Positions 31,080 to 42,426 are shown, numbered from the stretch's first letter. The stretch is 64,000 nt of DNA from Fluviicola sp. (GCF_039596395.1 NZ_JBCNJT010000001.1:841315-905314), one strand, 5' to 3'. Made by a program: numbers and translations. The notes: generated by a model not told the origin, from the sequence alone.

Positions 31080-32561
31080 ATGAGGTTTTGCTTTGATTCC
31101 AGGCAATTTACAGATCAGCATACAGATTCCGGAAAACTGGCCGTTGTTGGCGAGAACGGAGAAATTACATGGGCGGAATTCGAGTCGCGCGTAGCGAATT
31201 TTTGTACGTTTTTCAAAAGCAAAGGCTGGGATAAACTGGAATTCCCGGTAATCCTTTACGGCCATAAGCAGGTCGAAATGATCGTGGCGGTTTACGGATT
31301 AATGCAACTGCAGGTTCCTTACATTCCTGCTGATGTGATTTACCCGAAAAACCGCGTGGAGTCGATCAAACAGATCTCAAAAACGAACCTGATCATTAAT
31401 TGTTCGGACGAAGAACTGGATTTCAGCGACGTTTCGATCCTGTCGTTCCGGAACAATACGCTTGAAATTTTGCAGGAAGCAGAAATGATACTTGCGGCGG
31501 AAAAACCGGCAGATCCGTTGGTTTACCTAATTTTCACATCCGGAAGTACCGGAGAACCGAAAGGAGTGCAGATCAGTACGGAGGCCGTTCGCGATTTTAC
31601 CCAGTGGATGCGCGAGGATTTCGGGTTTCAGCCGCACGATGTTTTCATCAATATTGCCGTTTTGAGTTTTGACCTTTCGGTGTACGAACTGATGTCTTTC
31701 GGGGCGATCGGGGCAACGCTTTTACTGAATTCCAAAACTGTATCCGAAAACCCGGATCTGTTGATGGACAGGATCCAAAAATACCAGGGGTCCATTTGGG
31801 TTTCAACACCATCGTTTTCCTTTATTTATTCCCGCATCGATGAGGTAAGCCGCCTGGAAAGCATCCGGTATTTCCTGTTTTGCGGAGAATTACTTCCGCA
31901 CAGCCTGGCAAAAACATTGGTGGAAAAGTTCCCGAAAGCAATTGTTTACAATACCTACGGACCAACTGAAGCAACGGTTGCCACAACCATGATCCGGATC
32001 GATGAAGCCGTTTTGGAAAAACACCCGGTTTTACCGGTGGGAAAATCCAAGCCGAGAAGCCGAATAGTAATCGACCGGGATGAAATTGTGATCGTAGGAA
32101 AGAATGTTTCACTCGGATATTTGAACCGTCCGGACCTGAATGTAGAGAAATTCATCACCATAGATGACGAAAGAGCCTTTAAAACAGGAGATCAGGGATA
32201 CCTGGAAGACGATGTGTTGTTTTTCAAAGGCAGAAATGACGACCAGGTGAAGCTGCACGGTTTCCGGATCGAATTGAATGAAATTACTTCCGTTCTCAAC
32301 GATTTGAGCTTTGTGTTGCAAGCCGAAACGATTCCTTTGAAGCGAAACGGGGAAGTGAAGAAAATTGTGAGCCTGGTCCAATTAAAAAGCGGGTTGGAAG
32401 AACACACGGATTGGAAAGCGGAAATACTGGAAGGATTGAACAGGAAACTGCCTTATTACATGATTCCTTCCGACTTTAAATTCATTGATAAAATGCCTCT
32501 GAACCAGAATGGTAAGGCCGATAAAAAAATGCTGGAGCAGATCTATCTTGCAAAAAGCTGA
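31080..32561 (+). CDS. dltA: D-alanine:carrier protein ligase-like adenylating enzyme (DltA)
   Basis: 493 residues, ANL superfamily. It activates D-alanine with ATP and loads DltC. The P-loop is YLIFTSGSTGEPKGVQ (about 150-165). NTYGPTEATVAT (about 292-303) and FKTGDQGYLED are further core motifs, and K479 (NQNGKADKK) is the C-terminal catalytic Lys. Cys268 in FLFCGELLPHS matches the Cys that selects D-alanine in characterised DltA (recalled as C268/C269). So D-alanine is the likely substrate. Last gene of the operon; it starts 3 bp after dltB. Confidence 0.92.
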   Translation: MRFCFDSRQFTDQHTDSGKLAVVGENGEITWAEFESRVANFCTFFKSKGWDKLEFPVILYGHKQVEMIVAVYGLMQLQVPYIPADVIYPKNRVESIKQISKTNLIINCSDEELDFSDVSILSFRNNTLEILQEAEMILAAEKPADPLVYLIFTSGSTGEPKGVQISTEAVRDFTQWMREDFGFQPHDVFINIAVLSFDLSVYELMSFGAIGATLLLNSKTVSENPDLLMDRIQKYQGSIWVSTPSFSFIYSRIDEVSRLESIRYFLFCGELLPHSLAKTLVEKFPKAIVYNTYGPTEATVATTMIRIDEAVLEKHPVLPVGKSKPRSRIVIDRDEIVIVGKNVSLGYLNRPDLNVEKFITIDDERAFKTGDQGYLEDDVLFFKGRNDDQVKLHGFRIELNEITSVLNDLSFVLQAETIPLKRNGEVKKIVSLVQLKSGLEEHTDWKAEILEGLNRKLPYYMIPSDFKFIDKMPLNQNGKADKKMLEQIYLAKS

Positions 32562-32613
32562 AACGAATGTGTAAGTTGAATATCCATCGAAAGGATATAT
32601 CGATTTAAAACCT

Positions 32614-32621
32614 TATTTTTG
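32614..32621 (+). promoter_or_regulatory. Candidate -7 box (TATTTTTG) of the DUF4290-murA unit
   Basis: TATTTTTG lies 18 bp before the ATG at 32640; it would be upstream of the DUF4290, murA and thioredoxin genes. No convincing -33 element. Confidence 0.5.
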
Positions 32622-32639
32622 AACTTTCGAAGAAAATTT

Positions 32640-33284
32640 ATGGAATACAACACCACGAGACCGAAGTTATTACTTCCGGAGTATGGTAGAAACGTACAAG
32701 AAATGATTTCTCACGCGATGGAAATCGCAGATCGCGACGAACGCAACAAAGCAGCCAGAGCAATTATTGAAGTCATGGGACAATTGAATCCGCATTTACG
32801 TGACGTAGATGATTTCAGACACAAGTTATGGACACATTTGTTCGTGATGTCTGACTTCAAACTGGAGGTCGATTCTCCTTATGAAATTCCAAAGCCGGAA
32901 ACATTGACAAGCAAGCCGGAACAAATGACCTATCCGAAAGGACGGATCAAGTACGGACATTACGGGAAATACACACAGGAAATCCTGAAAGATGCAAAAA
33001 ACATGACGGAAGCCGATGAGCGTGATTATTTGAAGATCACCATGGCTAATTTCATGAAAAAGCAGTACTTGGCTTACAACAATGATGCGGTGGAAAATCA
33101 CGTGATCGCCAATCAGTTGAGAGACCTTTCGCAAGGCGAATTGATCCTGGAAAACCCGGATGAATTGATGAATACCAACCTGATCCTGAAATCGTTCGGA
33201 ATTCAACCGAATAAACGCCCGAAGAAGAATCAGAAAAATCAAAAAAACTTTAAAGGAAAAAACCAAAATCGTAATAAGAATTAA
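32640..33284 (+). CDS. DUF4290 protein
   Basis: 214 residues from the ATG at 32640; an earlier in-frame start at 32619 overlaps the promoter. MEYNTTRPKLLLPEYGRNVQ is the conserved opening of DUF4290, a helical cytoplasmic protein confined to Bacteroidota. The C-terminal 30 residues are a Lys/Asn/Gln-rich tail (NKRPKKNQKNQKNFKGKNQN). It is fixed upstream of murA in many Bacteroidota, here 2 bp apart, suggesting a role in cell-wall synthesis or its timing; no function is known. Confidence 0.85.
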   Translation: MEYNTTRPKLLLPEYGRNVQEMISHAMEIADRDERNKAARAIIEVMGQLNPHLRDVDDFRHKLWTHLFVMSDFKLEVDSPYEIPKPETLTSKPEQMTYPKGRIKYGHYGKYTQEILKDAKNMTEADERDYLKITMANFMKKQYLAYNNDAVENHVIANQLRDLSQGELILENPDELMNTNLILKSFGIQPNKRPKKNQKNQKNFKGKNQNRNKN

Positions 33285-33286
33285 GT

Positions 33287-34594
33287 ATGTCGTCTTTTGA
33301 AATTTACGGAGGAAAGAAGCTAAAAGGAGAATTGACGGTACAAGGTGCAAAGAATGAAGCTCTACAGGTTTTATGTGCGCCTTTGCTGACCGCTGAAAAA
33401 GTGACTATTTCAAATATTCCGGATATCGTGGATGTGAACAAGTTGATTGACTTGTTGCAAACGATGGGAGTGAAGATTGAGAAAGTAGAGCGCGGTACTT
33501 ATATTTTCCAGGCAAAAGATATTGATCTGGCTTACCTGGAAACCGAAGATTTCAAAAAAAGAGCGGCATCTCTTAGAGGTTCCATTATGATCGTTGGGCC
33601 TTTATTGGCCCGTTTCGGGAAAGGATTTATTCCAAAACCGGGAGGTGACAAGATTGGTCGCCGTAGACTGGATACGCATTTCGAAGGATTTGCCTTGCTG
33701 GGTGCGAAATTCAATTACGATGCAGGCGAGCATTTTTACTCGATCGAAGCAAAGAAATTAAAAGGAACATACATCCATTTGGATGAAGCTTCCGTAACCG
33801 GAACTGCAAACGTGATCATGGCGGCGGTTTTGGCTGAAGGAACGACCACATTCTATAACGCAGCTTGTGAGCCTTACATTCAGCAATTGTGTAAAATGCT
33901 GAATTCCATGGGAGCAAAGATTTCCGGTATCAGTTCCAACTTGCTGACAATCGAAGGGGTAAAGGAATTGGGAGGTTGTTACCACCGCATTTTGCCGGAT
34001 ATGATCGAAATCGGAAGTTTTATCGGTTTGGCGGCAATGACGCAGTCGGAAATTACCATCAAGGATGTAAGCTGGGAAAACCTGGGCGTTATTCCGAATA
34101 CGTTCAGAAGATTGGGAATCAAACTGGAGCGGAGAGGAGACGATATCTACATTCCGGCTCAGGAATCTTATGAGATCGATACCTTCATCGACGGGTCTAT
34201 TCTGACCATTTACGATGCACCATGGCCGGGATTCACCCCGGATTTATTGTCGATCATCCTGGTGGTGGCAACGCAGGCAAAAGGAAGTGTATTGATCCAC
34301 CAGAAAATGTTTGAATCCCGTTTGTTCTTCACGGATAAACTGATCGATATGGGAGCACAGATCATTTTGTGTGACCCGCATCGCGCAACCGTTATCGGAT
34401 TGGGAAGACAGCATAAATTACGGGGAATCCAAATGACATCCCCGGATATCCGTGCAGGAGTTTCCCTGTTGATCGCAGCACTTTCGGCAGAAGGAAAAAG
34501 TGTTATTCACAATATTGAACAAATTGACAGAGGTTACCAGGATATCGATATTCGTTTGAGAAACCTGGGAGCTGATATTCGTCGTGTAAATTAA
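33287..34594 (+). CDS. murA: UDP-N-acetylglucosamine 1-carboxyvinyltransferase with Asp in place of the active-site Cys
   Basis: 435 residues. MurA transfers enolpyruvate from PEP to UDP-GlcNAc, the first step of peptidoglycan synthesis. VQGAKNEALQVLCA (18-31) holds the conserved Lys-Asn pair, and RASLRGSIMIVGPLLARFG and ASVTGTANVIMAA are core blocks. The mobile loop reads KPGGDKIGRRRLDTHFEG; Asp121 stands where E. coli has Cys115. Asp variants work but resist fosfomycin, as in Mycobacterium and Chlamydia. Co-transcribed with DUF4290. Confidence 0.96.
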   Translation: MSSFEIYGGKKLKGELTVQGAKNEALQVLCAPLLTAEKVTISNIPDIVDVNKLIDLLQTMGVKIEKVERGTYIFQAKDIDLAYLETEDFKKRAASLRGSIMIVGPLLARFGKGFIPKPGGDKIGRRRLDTHFEGFALLGAKFNYDAGEHFYSIEAKKLKGTYIHLDEASVTGTANVIMAAVLAEGTTTFYNAACEPYIQQLCKMLNSMGAKISGISSNLLTIEGVKELGGCYHRILPDMIEIGSFIGLAAMTQSEITIKDVSWENLGVIPNTFRRLGIKLERRGDDIYIPAQESYEIDTFIDGSILTIYDAPWPGFTPDLLSIILVVATQAKGSVLIHQKMFESRLFFTDKLIDMGAQIILCDPHRATVIGLGRQHKLRGIQMTSPDIRAGVSLLIAALSAEGKSVIHNIEQIDRGYQDIDIRLRNLGADIRRVN

Positions 34595-34600
34595 GGCTTT

Positions 34601-35119
34601 ATGAAAAATTCAATCATCATTCTTTCTACCTTGTTATTCGTAGCACTGGGTTCATCGTCTTTCAAAGCATTGAAACCTATGCCAGGTATTGGTACAAAAG
34701 CACCTGAAATCGCTTTAACTGGCGTTGACGGAAAAGTGGTAAAGCTGTCTTCCCTGAAAGGAAAGATGGTATTAATTGACTTTTGGGCTTCCTGGTGCGG
34801 ACCATGCAGAAAAGAAAACCCGAATGTGGTAGAAGCGTATGGAAAATACAAGAACACGAAATTCAAGAATGCCAAAGGATTTGAAGTGTTTTCGGTTTCC
34901 CTGGACCGCGATGAAACAAAATGGAAAGAAGCGATCAAAGCAGATGGCCTGATTTGGAAAAGCCACGTTTGGGACAAGGCAAATGAAGCCGGAAAAGCAT
35001 ACAACGTTCAATTCATTCCGAGTGCTTTCCTGATTGACGGTGAAGGGAAAATCGTAGCGTCAGGAGAGGCTCTAAGAGGATTGGGCTTGCATGTGGAATT
35101 GGATAAGTGCAAGAAATAG
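34601..35119 (+). CDS. Secreted TlpA/ResA-type thioredoxin
   Basis: 172 residues. A signal peptide (about 1-22, SSSFKA) is followed by an AhpC/TSA-Redoxin-type fold: KAPEIALTGVDGKVVKLSSL, then FWASWCGPCRKE with the CxxC at about 66-69 and the cis-Pro loop in VQFIPSAFLID. It should act in the periplasm as a disulfide reductase or in cytochrome c maturation. It begins 6 bp after murA, so it may be co-transcribed. Confidence 0.88.
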   Translation: MKNSIIILSTLLFVALGSSSFKALKPMPGIGTKAPEIALTGVDGKVVKLSSLKGKMVLIDFWASWCGPCRKENPNVVEAYGKYKNTKFKNAKGFEVFSVSLDRDETKWKEAIKADGLIWKSHVWDKANEAGKAYNVQFIPSAFLIDGEGKIVASGEALRGLGLHVELDKCKK

Positions 35120-35267
35120 TTTGTTCGGACCTGATACGCTCTGAAAAATACAAATAGACATCCATCTATTTAGTCAGTAGTAGCGCGCCTTTTTTGATTT
35201 TTTTAACTACCGCTTCCCTGGTTTTTCAAATCCAAATCTGTTAAGTTTACGTAACTGTTCAAAACGA

Positions 35268-35762
35268 TTGAAGATGAAAAACTATTTAATTATTTGCAGC
35301 TTGTTTGTCGGATTGACAGCTTGTTCCCAGGAGCAAACCAAAACCAATTCGCCTTCCCCGAAAAAAGAAACAAAATACAATAAGTTAACCCCGCAGGAGG
35401 AAAGTGTTATTCTTTTTAAGAACACAGATCGCGCTTTTACCGGGGATTATTACCAAAAGACGGATAAAGGAGTTTACATCTGTAAGCAGTGTAACAATCC
35501 GCTCTATAAATCAGACGATAAATTTGAATCTCATTGCGGCTGGCCAAGTTTCGATGACGAAATTGACGGTTCCGTAATCCGCGTTCCCGATGCAGACGGA
35601 ATGCGTACAGAGATCATTTGTGCTAATTGCAAGGGACATTTGGGACATGTTTTCACCGGAGAAGGGTTTACGGATAAAGATACCCGTCATTGTGTGAACA
35701 CCAGTTCCATTCAGTTCTATCCTTCCAAAGATTTGGACAAACTTCCGAAAGTGATTAAGTAA
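35268..35762 (+). CDS. msrB: Peptide methionine-R-sulfoxide reductase B, lipoprotein form
   Basis: 164 residues. The lipoprotein signal FVGLTAC (Cys19) anchors it to a membrane. It reduces methionine-R-sulfoxide in exported proteins. CKQC (72-75) and CANC (118-121) are the zinc-binding pairs, SHCGWPSF is a family block, and RHCVNTSSIQF holds catalytic Cys142. HLGHVF is also conserved. An ATG at 35274 is an alternative start. Single gene, ended by a hairpin at 35817. Confidence 0.93.
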   Translation: MKMKNYLIICSLFVGLTACSQEQTKTNSPSPKKETKYNKLTPQEESVILFKNTDRAFTGDYYQKTDKGVYICKQCNNPLYKSDDKFESHCGWPSFDDEIDGSVIRVPDADGMRTEIICANCKGHLGHVFTGEGFTDKDTRHCVNTSSIQFYPSKDLDKLPKVIK

Positions 35763-35816
35763 GAGAAAGTAAGCTTTCTATTCCGCCGTCATTGACGAAA
35801 TAAATTGAAATTAAAT

Positions 35817-35848
35817 AAAAGGCCTTCTGTTTGCGGAAGGCTTTTTAG
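35817..35848 (+). terminator. Terminator after msrB
   Basis: AAAAGGCCTTC, TGTTTGC loop, GGAAGGCTTTTT: GC stem with T-run. The rest of the 35763-36030 spacer includes CAAATTTGCCAGTTTGCCAA-like short repeats and an ATTCACAATCCGTAATT remnant, with no gene. Confidence 0.85.
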
Positions 35849-36030
35849 TGTTCGAATAATTTCATCACTCCTGCGCAAATTAGCAAATTTGCCAGTTTGC
35901 CAAATAGCAAACCGAATTTTTAAAGGGGTGTAGCGCGTTTAAGGAATTTTTCACCGAATTACGGCACGAAATCAAAGCAGCTTGTCTGAAGCGAAAATCG
36001 GCCATCCATAATGGTATTCACAATCCGTAA

Positions 36031-36927
36031 TTAATTCGGAATTTTCAGCGTCTGACCAACACGGATCAAATAAGAACGCAAATGATTGGCATTTTTAATT
36101 CGTGTCGGAGTCGTATGGAACTTCACGGCAATTTGTGAAAGCGTATCGCCCGATTTAACCGTGTAACGCTTGTAATGCGCAGCCGGAACCGAAGGTTTGG
36201 CAGCAACCAGTAAAGATGCTCCCGATTCTGTCTCTTTTTGTACCACTTCTGCAAGCGTTACAGAATTCCCGATTTGCGGATCGTAATATTTATAAAAATG
36301 CTGCTGAATGTTTATTGCATGCGTTACCGTATCGATCTTAGCTCCGTCCCAGGTATAGCATTGCAGAACGTTATCATTAAATTCCAATACTTTCACAGGA
36401 TTCAATGCGGTGTGTAAGCGGTGCATGCGCGGACATTGTTTTTGAACGGCAGGTAATCCGCCACCGGCAGAACCACGGCTGTCGACGCTCATGTAGCATC
36501 TTCCGTCAAGACTTGGCCCCACTACAGCAGTCCAGTATACCGTCAAAGTAGAAGGATCGATTTGAATGTATAACTTCTTCAGATCGGAATTAAAGCCTCT
36601 GCTGCGCACTTCTGCTAATCCGGCATTGATCTTGTCGTTTAAAAATCCTCCGAATCCGTCCATTCTTCTGCGATTAAAAGAATGTAAAGCGTCATACACA
36701 TATCGCTGGCCCATGGCAGTATACGAATCCGAAACCAGGAAATCATTTTCTGCAAGCTGAATCGTATCCGGATTGAATTTCTGGAAAACAGGAACCTGCA
36801 AGATCTTTTTAATAGGAACAACCGCCATCGAGTCTGGTTTTTCAACCTCCGGTTCCGTGTCGGATTGCGCGTAAAGCGTTTGACTACTAACCAGAATACT
36901 TAAAAAAATGAATTTGATCCCCCTCAC
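36031..36927 (-). CDS. Secreted LysM-domain protein
   Basis: 298 residues. Signal peptide (1-20, TLYAQ). The central domain (about 55-200: DALHSFNRRRMDGFGGFLND, VYWTAVVGPSLDGRCYMSVD) has no family I recognise, but SRGSAGGG and KQCPRMHRL suggest a fixed loop with two Cys. The C-terminal LysM (about 252-298, YTVKSGDTLSQIAVKFHTTP, VGQTLKIP) binds peptidoglycan, so it works in the periplasm. Single gene in divergent orientation to prmC. Confidence 0.82.
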   Translation of the reverse strand: MRGIKFIFLSILVSSQTLYAQSDTEPEVEKPDSMAVVPIKKILQVPVFQKFNPDTIQLAENDFLVSDSYTAMGQRYVYDALHSFNRRRMDGFGGFLNDKINAGLAEVRSRGFNSDLKKLYIQIDPSTLTVYWTAVVGPSLDGRCYMSVDSRGSAGGGLPAVQKQCPRMHRLHTALNPVKVLEFNDNVLQCYTWDGAKIDTVTHAINIQQHFYKYYDPQIGNSVTLAEVVQKETESGASLLVAAKPSVPAAHYKRYTVKSGDTLSQIAVKFHTTPTRIKNANHLRSYLIRVGQTLKIPN

Positions 36928-37118
36928 GATTGTTGTTTATTTCTATTTAACGCACCTAAATTTAACACGTTACATTGGAATTTTAAAATAAAATTCGATG
37001 AATAGCCCGATAAACAGGGTTAGAATGTGAAATAACAACTCCATTTATACAGGCTTCACAACAGCTGAATATAGCAGTATAACTGTGATGCAGCCGTAAT
37101 TTTAATTAATTTCGGTCT

Positions 37119-37985
37119 ATGGTACGGGATCTCAAAGAAATTACTGCGATTTGGGCTGAAAAGCTGGAGAAATACTATTCGGAACGTGAAATCCGGAACC
37201 TGCTGCTGATAGTTTTGGAGGATTCTTTGGGGTTTAACCGGTCTGAATTATTGGTTTCCCGGGAAATAGAACTTGCGGAAAAGCAGGAGGAGGAACTGGA
37301 ACAAATTTTAGTCAGGCTTCAAACCGGAGAACCTGTTCAATATGTGATAGGTTTCACGTATTTCGATGATCTGAAGATTGGCGTAGCTCCCGGAGTGCTG
37401 ATTCCTCGTCCGGAAACGGAGGAATTGGTGTCCTGGATCGCAGAAACTATTTCCGGCAGGGAAAATCCGGAAATAGAAGATTGGTGTACCGGATCAGGAT
37501 GCATTGCGTTGGCATTGAAAAACCGGAAACCGGGTGCACGGGTAAAAGGAACGGATATTTCTCCCGAAGCATTGCAGATCGCTAAAAACAATGCGAAAGA
37601 ACTGGAACTCGAAGTCGAATTCGAACTGCGAAATGCCCTGAAAGCTGAGAAAACAACGGGAGTTGATCTGATTGTTTCAAACCCGCCCTATATTCCCTGG
37701 CAGGAAAAAGAGCAAATGCACCAAAATGTAACGGAATTCGAACCGGATTTGGCGCTTTTTGTCCCAAATGAAGATCCGTTATTGTTTTACCGGTCTCTGG
37801 CTGAATATGCCGCGAAAAGTCTCAATGATAAAGGATATTTGTTCTTTGAGCTGCATGAGAATTACGGGCAGGAAACCAAAACGATGGTGGAGGAATTGGG
37901 TTTTAGCGCGGTAGAAATCCGCAAAGACCTGCAAGGCAAGGATCGCATGCTGAAAGCTCAATGGCTGGTTGACCGTATCGAATGA
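37119..37985 (+). CDS. prmC: Release factor glutamine methyltransferase
   Basis: 288 residues. PrmC methylates the Gln of the GGQ motif in peptide-chain release factors. An N-terminal helical domain (1-85) precedes the SAM-binding Rossmann fold. GVLIPRPETEELVSWI (95-110) is the family block, EDWCTGSGCIALAL the glycine loop and VSNPPYIPW (about 191-199) the catalytic NPPY. The usual E/DxGTGSG reads DWCTGSG. Single gene; a candidate -7 box for the next gene follows. Confidence 0.93.
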   Translation: MVRDLKEITAIWAEKLEKYYSEREIRNLLLIVLEDSLGFNRSELLVSREIELAEKQEEELEQILVRLQTGEPVQYVIGFTYFDDLKIGVAPGVLIPRPETEELVSWIAETISGRENPEIEDWCTGSGCIALALKNRKPGARVKGTDISPEALQIAKNNAKELELEVEFELRNALKAEKTTGVDLIVSNPPYIPWQEKEQMHQNVTEFEPDLALFVPNEDPLLFYRSLAEYAAKSLNDKGYLFFELHENYGQETKTMVEELGFSAVEIRKDLQGKDRMLKAQWLVDRIE

Positions 37986-38018
37986 TTTTGTATCTTCAAC
38001 CTTACTTTTAGATACATC

Positions 38019-38450
38019 ATGTCAGATAAACCGATAATCAAAGAATATTCCAACGAAGAAATTACTGTCATCTGGAAGCCGGAAAGTTGCATCCATTCTA
38101 CTGTTTGCTGGAAACAGGCAACCGGATTGCCGGACGTTTTTCAACCTTCTACCAAGCCCTGGATTAAACTGGAAGGCGGCACCACTGCAGAAATTATCAA
38201 ACAAGTCGACAAGTGCCCGAGCGGAGCATTGAGTTACCGGATGAAAAACGAACAAAAAGAAGTTGTTCAGTCAAATGTGGTGGAAACGTTACCAAACGGC
38301 CCGCTATTGGTTTACGGAAGTATTACGGTAAAACATCACGGTTCGGAAGAGTTGAAAGAAAGCAAGGTAACTGCCTTTTGCCGTTGTGGAGCGTCTTCCA
38401 ATAAACCTTATTGCGACGGAACACACGTGCAAATCAATTTCTCGGATTGA
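38019..38450 (+). CDS. Iron-sulfur protein: YjdI-type mono-cluster domain fused to CDGSH
   Basis: 143 residues. The N-terminal Fer4_19/YjdI-like domain (1-75) has Cys in ESCIHSTVCWKQ and DKCPSGAL. The C-terminal CDGSH zinc-finger-like 2Fe-2S domain reads FCRCGASSNKPYCDGTH, an exact fit to C-x-C-x2-S-x3-P-x-C-D-G-T-H. Such fusions are redox-active, labile-cluster cytoplasmic proteins. They occur in several Bacteroidota, but the precise role is not known. It starts 33 bp after prmC with a weak TTTTA-type -7 box and is monocistronic. Confidence 0.9.
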   Translation: MSDKPIIKEYSNEEITVIWKPESCIHSTVCWKQATGLPDVFQPSTKPWIKLEGGTTAEIIKQVDKCPSGALSYRMKNEQKEVVQSNVVETLPNGPLLVYGSITVKHHGSEELKESKVTAFCRCGASSNKPYCDGTHVQINFSD

Positions 38451-38522
38451 GAAGGTTTAAATGTTGAAAATGTTCAATAACTATTGAACCCTTTTGAACT
38501 CATGGAACCTTTGAACATTATT

Positions 38523-38553
38523 TTGAACAATTCACTTATTCAGGCTAACTTTG
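38523..38553 (+). promoter_or_regulatory. Promoter (TTG-N20-TAACTTTG)
   Basis: TTG 38523-38525 and TAACTTTG 38546-38553, 20 bp apart, 16 bp before the ATG at 38570. It overlaps a run of TTGAAC-type low-complexity repeats (38460-38530). Confidence 0.65.
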
Positions 38554-38569
38554 CACTCCAGTAAAGAAA

Positions 38570-40249
38570 ATGTCCGAAAACAAGTTTATTCCTTTCAAAT
38601 CAGACGTATCAGCAATTCCGCGTCCTGAAAAATTTACATTCCCGTTTTATTACGATCCGCACGAACTGGCTGTCAGAGCAATGGACCAGGTTCAGGATTA
38701 CCTGCAAACCCAAACCGAATGGACACACAATTTCGGATTGGATGATGCACAGCAAGGATTGGTGATCGGGAAAATGTTTGGGGTGTTGGTGGTTGAAAAC
38801 AAACAAGGTGAATTAGGCTTTTTAGCTGCGTTTTCCGGAAAGCTGGCCGATTCCAATGAATTCGATTATTTCGTTCCGCCTGTTTTTGACTTGCTCGATT
38901 CAAAAGGGTTCTTCCGGAAAGAAGAAGTCATTATCAATAACGTGACCCTTGAAATTGAACGCCTGGAAAACGAAGAAACATACCTGCATGCAAAGACAAA
39001 CCTCGCATTAGAAACAGTAGCTTACCAGGCAGAATTACAGAAGTATAAAAAGGAAATCAAGGAAGCAAAAGCCCGGCGAAAACAGCTGCGCGAACAGGCA
39101 AGTAATTTGAATGCAACCGAATTGGAAACTTTGCTGGAAGATTTGAGGAAACAATCCATTCGCGAGCAATACTTCCTGAAAGACTTTACGGATTCCGGGA
39201 AGAAAAAGATCGCAGCTTTAACTGAAGTGGTCGATTCGTTTGAAAATCAGTTGAATGAATTGCGCGAAAAGCGTAAAAACATGTCAAACACCCTGCAAGG
39301 CGAAATTTTCGATTCGTATTACTTTTTGAATGCTAAAAAAGAGCGAAGAAGCCTGCAGAGCATTTTTCAAAATACCATCGACCATAAACCACCTGCAGGA
39401 GCAGGAGAATGTGCTGCTCCGAAATTGCTACAATATGCTTTTGAAAATGACCTGAAACCTGTTTGCCTGGGCGAATTTTGGTGGGGAGCTTCTCCGAAGT
39501 CGGAAGTGCGCGTACACAAGCAGGTTTATCCGGCTTGCCGCGGAAAATGCGAACCGATTCTGGGGCACATGCTTCAGGGAATTGAAACGGACGAAAACCC
39601 GATGCTTCAGAATCCGGCGGAAAACAAAGAACTGGAAATTGTTTTCGAAGATGATTACCTGGTAATTGTCAATAAACCGGCGGAATTTCTTTCGGTGCCC
39701 GGTAAAAACATCGAAGATTCGGTGTATACCCGCATGAAGGAAAGATATCCGCTTGCTACCGGCCCGTTAATTGTGCACCGGTTGGATATGTCCACTTCCG
39801 GGATTTTGGTACTTGCCAAAGAGAAGAAAGTACACATGCATTTGCAGAAACAATTCATCAAACGCAACGTACAAAAACGCTATGTAGCACTTTTGGACGG
39901 AAAGGTGGAAGGAGATTCGGGAACTATCGATTTGCCGCTGCGTGTGGACCTGGATGACAGGCCGCGCCAATTGGTTTGTTACGAACACGGCAAGCGTGCC
40001 GTTACCAAATGGGAAGTCGTAGAACGAAGAAACAACCAAACTCTGATCTATTTTTACCCGATAACCGGAAGAACGCATCAGCTGCGCGTTCATTCGGCAC
40101 ATGTACTGGGATTAAACGCACCGATAATCGGAGACGACCTGTACGGAAGCAAAGAATCGCGTCTTCACCTGCATGCGCAGTTCCTGCAATTCACGCATCC
40201 GGTTACAAAAGAAGCTGTTAAGATCAAAGTCGACGCAGAGTTTGCATAG
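38570..40249 (+). CDS. RluA-family pseudouridine synthase with long N-terminal extension
   Basis: 559 residues. The C-terminal third (about 350-559) is an RluA-type synthase: FEDDYLVIVNKPAEFLSVPG, then VHRLDMSTSG with catalytic Asp406, and FYPITGRTHQLRVHSAH. It isomerises uridine in rRNA or tRNA. The N-terminal 340 residues hold a globular domain (1-130), a coiled coil (about 140-235, EAKARRKQLREQASNLNATE) and a Cys-containing block (GAGECAAPKLL, CRGKCEPILGHML). This extension occurs in a subset of RluA proteins in Bacteroidota and Vibrio (recalled). Its role, perhaps substrate choice, is unknown. Confidence 0.9.
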   Translation: MSENKFIPFKSDVSAIPRPEKFTFPFYYDPHELAVRAMDQVQDYLQTQTEWTHNFGLDDAQQGLVIGKMFGVLVVENKQGELGFLAAFSGKLADSNEFDYFVPPVFDLLDSKGFFRKEEVIINNVTLEIERLENEETYLHAKTNLALETVAYQAELQKYKKEIKEAKARRKQLREQASNLNATELETLLEDLRKQSIREQYFLKDFTDSGKKKIAALTEVVDSFENQLNELREKRKNMSNTLQGEIFDSYYFLNAKKERRSLQSIFQNTIDHKPPAGAGECAAPKLLQYAFENDLKPVCLGEFWWGASPKSEVRVHKQVYPACRGKCEPILGHMLQGIETDENPMLQNPAENKELEIVFEDDYLVIVNKPAEFLSVPGKNIEDSVYTRMKERYPLATGPLIVHRLDMSTSGILVLAKEKKVHMHLQKQFIKRNVQKRYVALLDGKVEGDSGTIDLPLRVDLDDRPRQLVCYEHGKRAVTKWEVVERRNNQTLIYFYPITGRTHQLRVHSAHVLGLNAPIIGDDLYGSKESRLHLHAQFLQFTHPVTKEAVKIKVDAEFA

Positions 40250-40304
40250 CCCTTCAATCTTCACACTCAAACTCGTACTGATTTTTTTGGTTGATTGCCC
40301 ATAA

Positions 40305-42380
<2,076 letters not shown>

Positions 42381-42426
42381 GAAATTTAAACCACATAGGA
42401 TAGGAACATAGGTCAGCAGTTTAATT

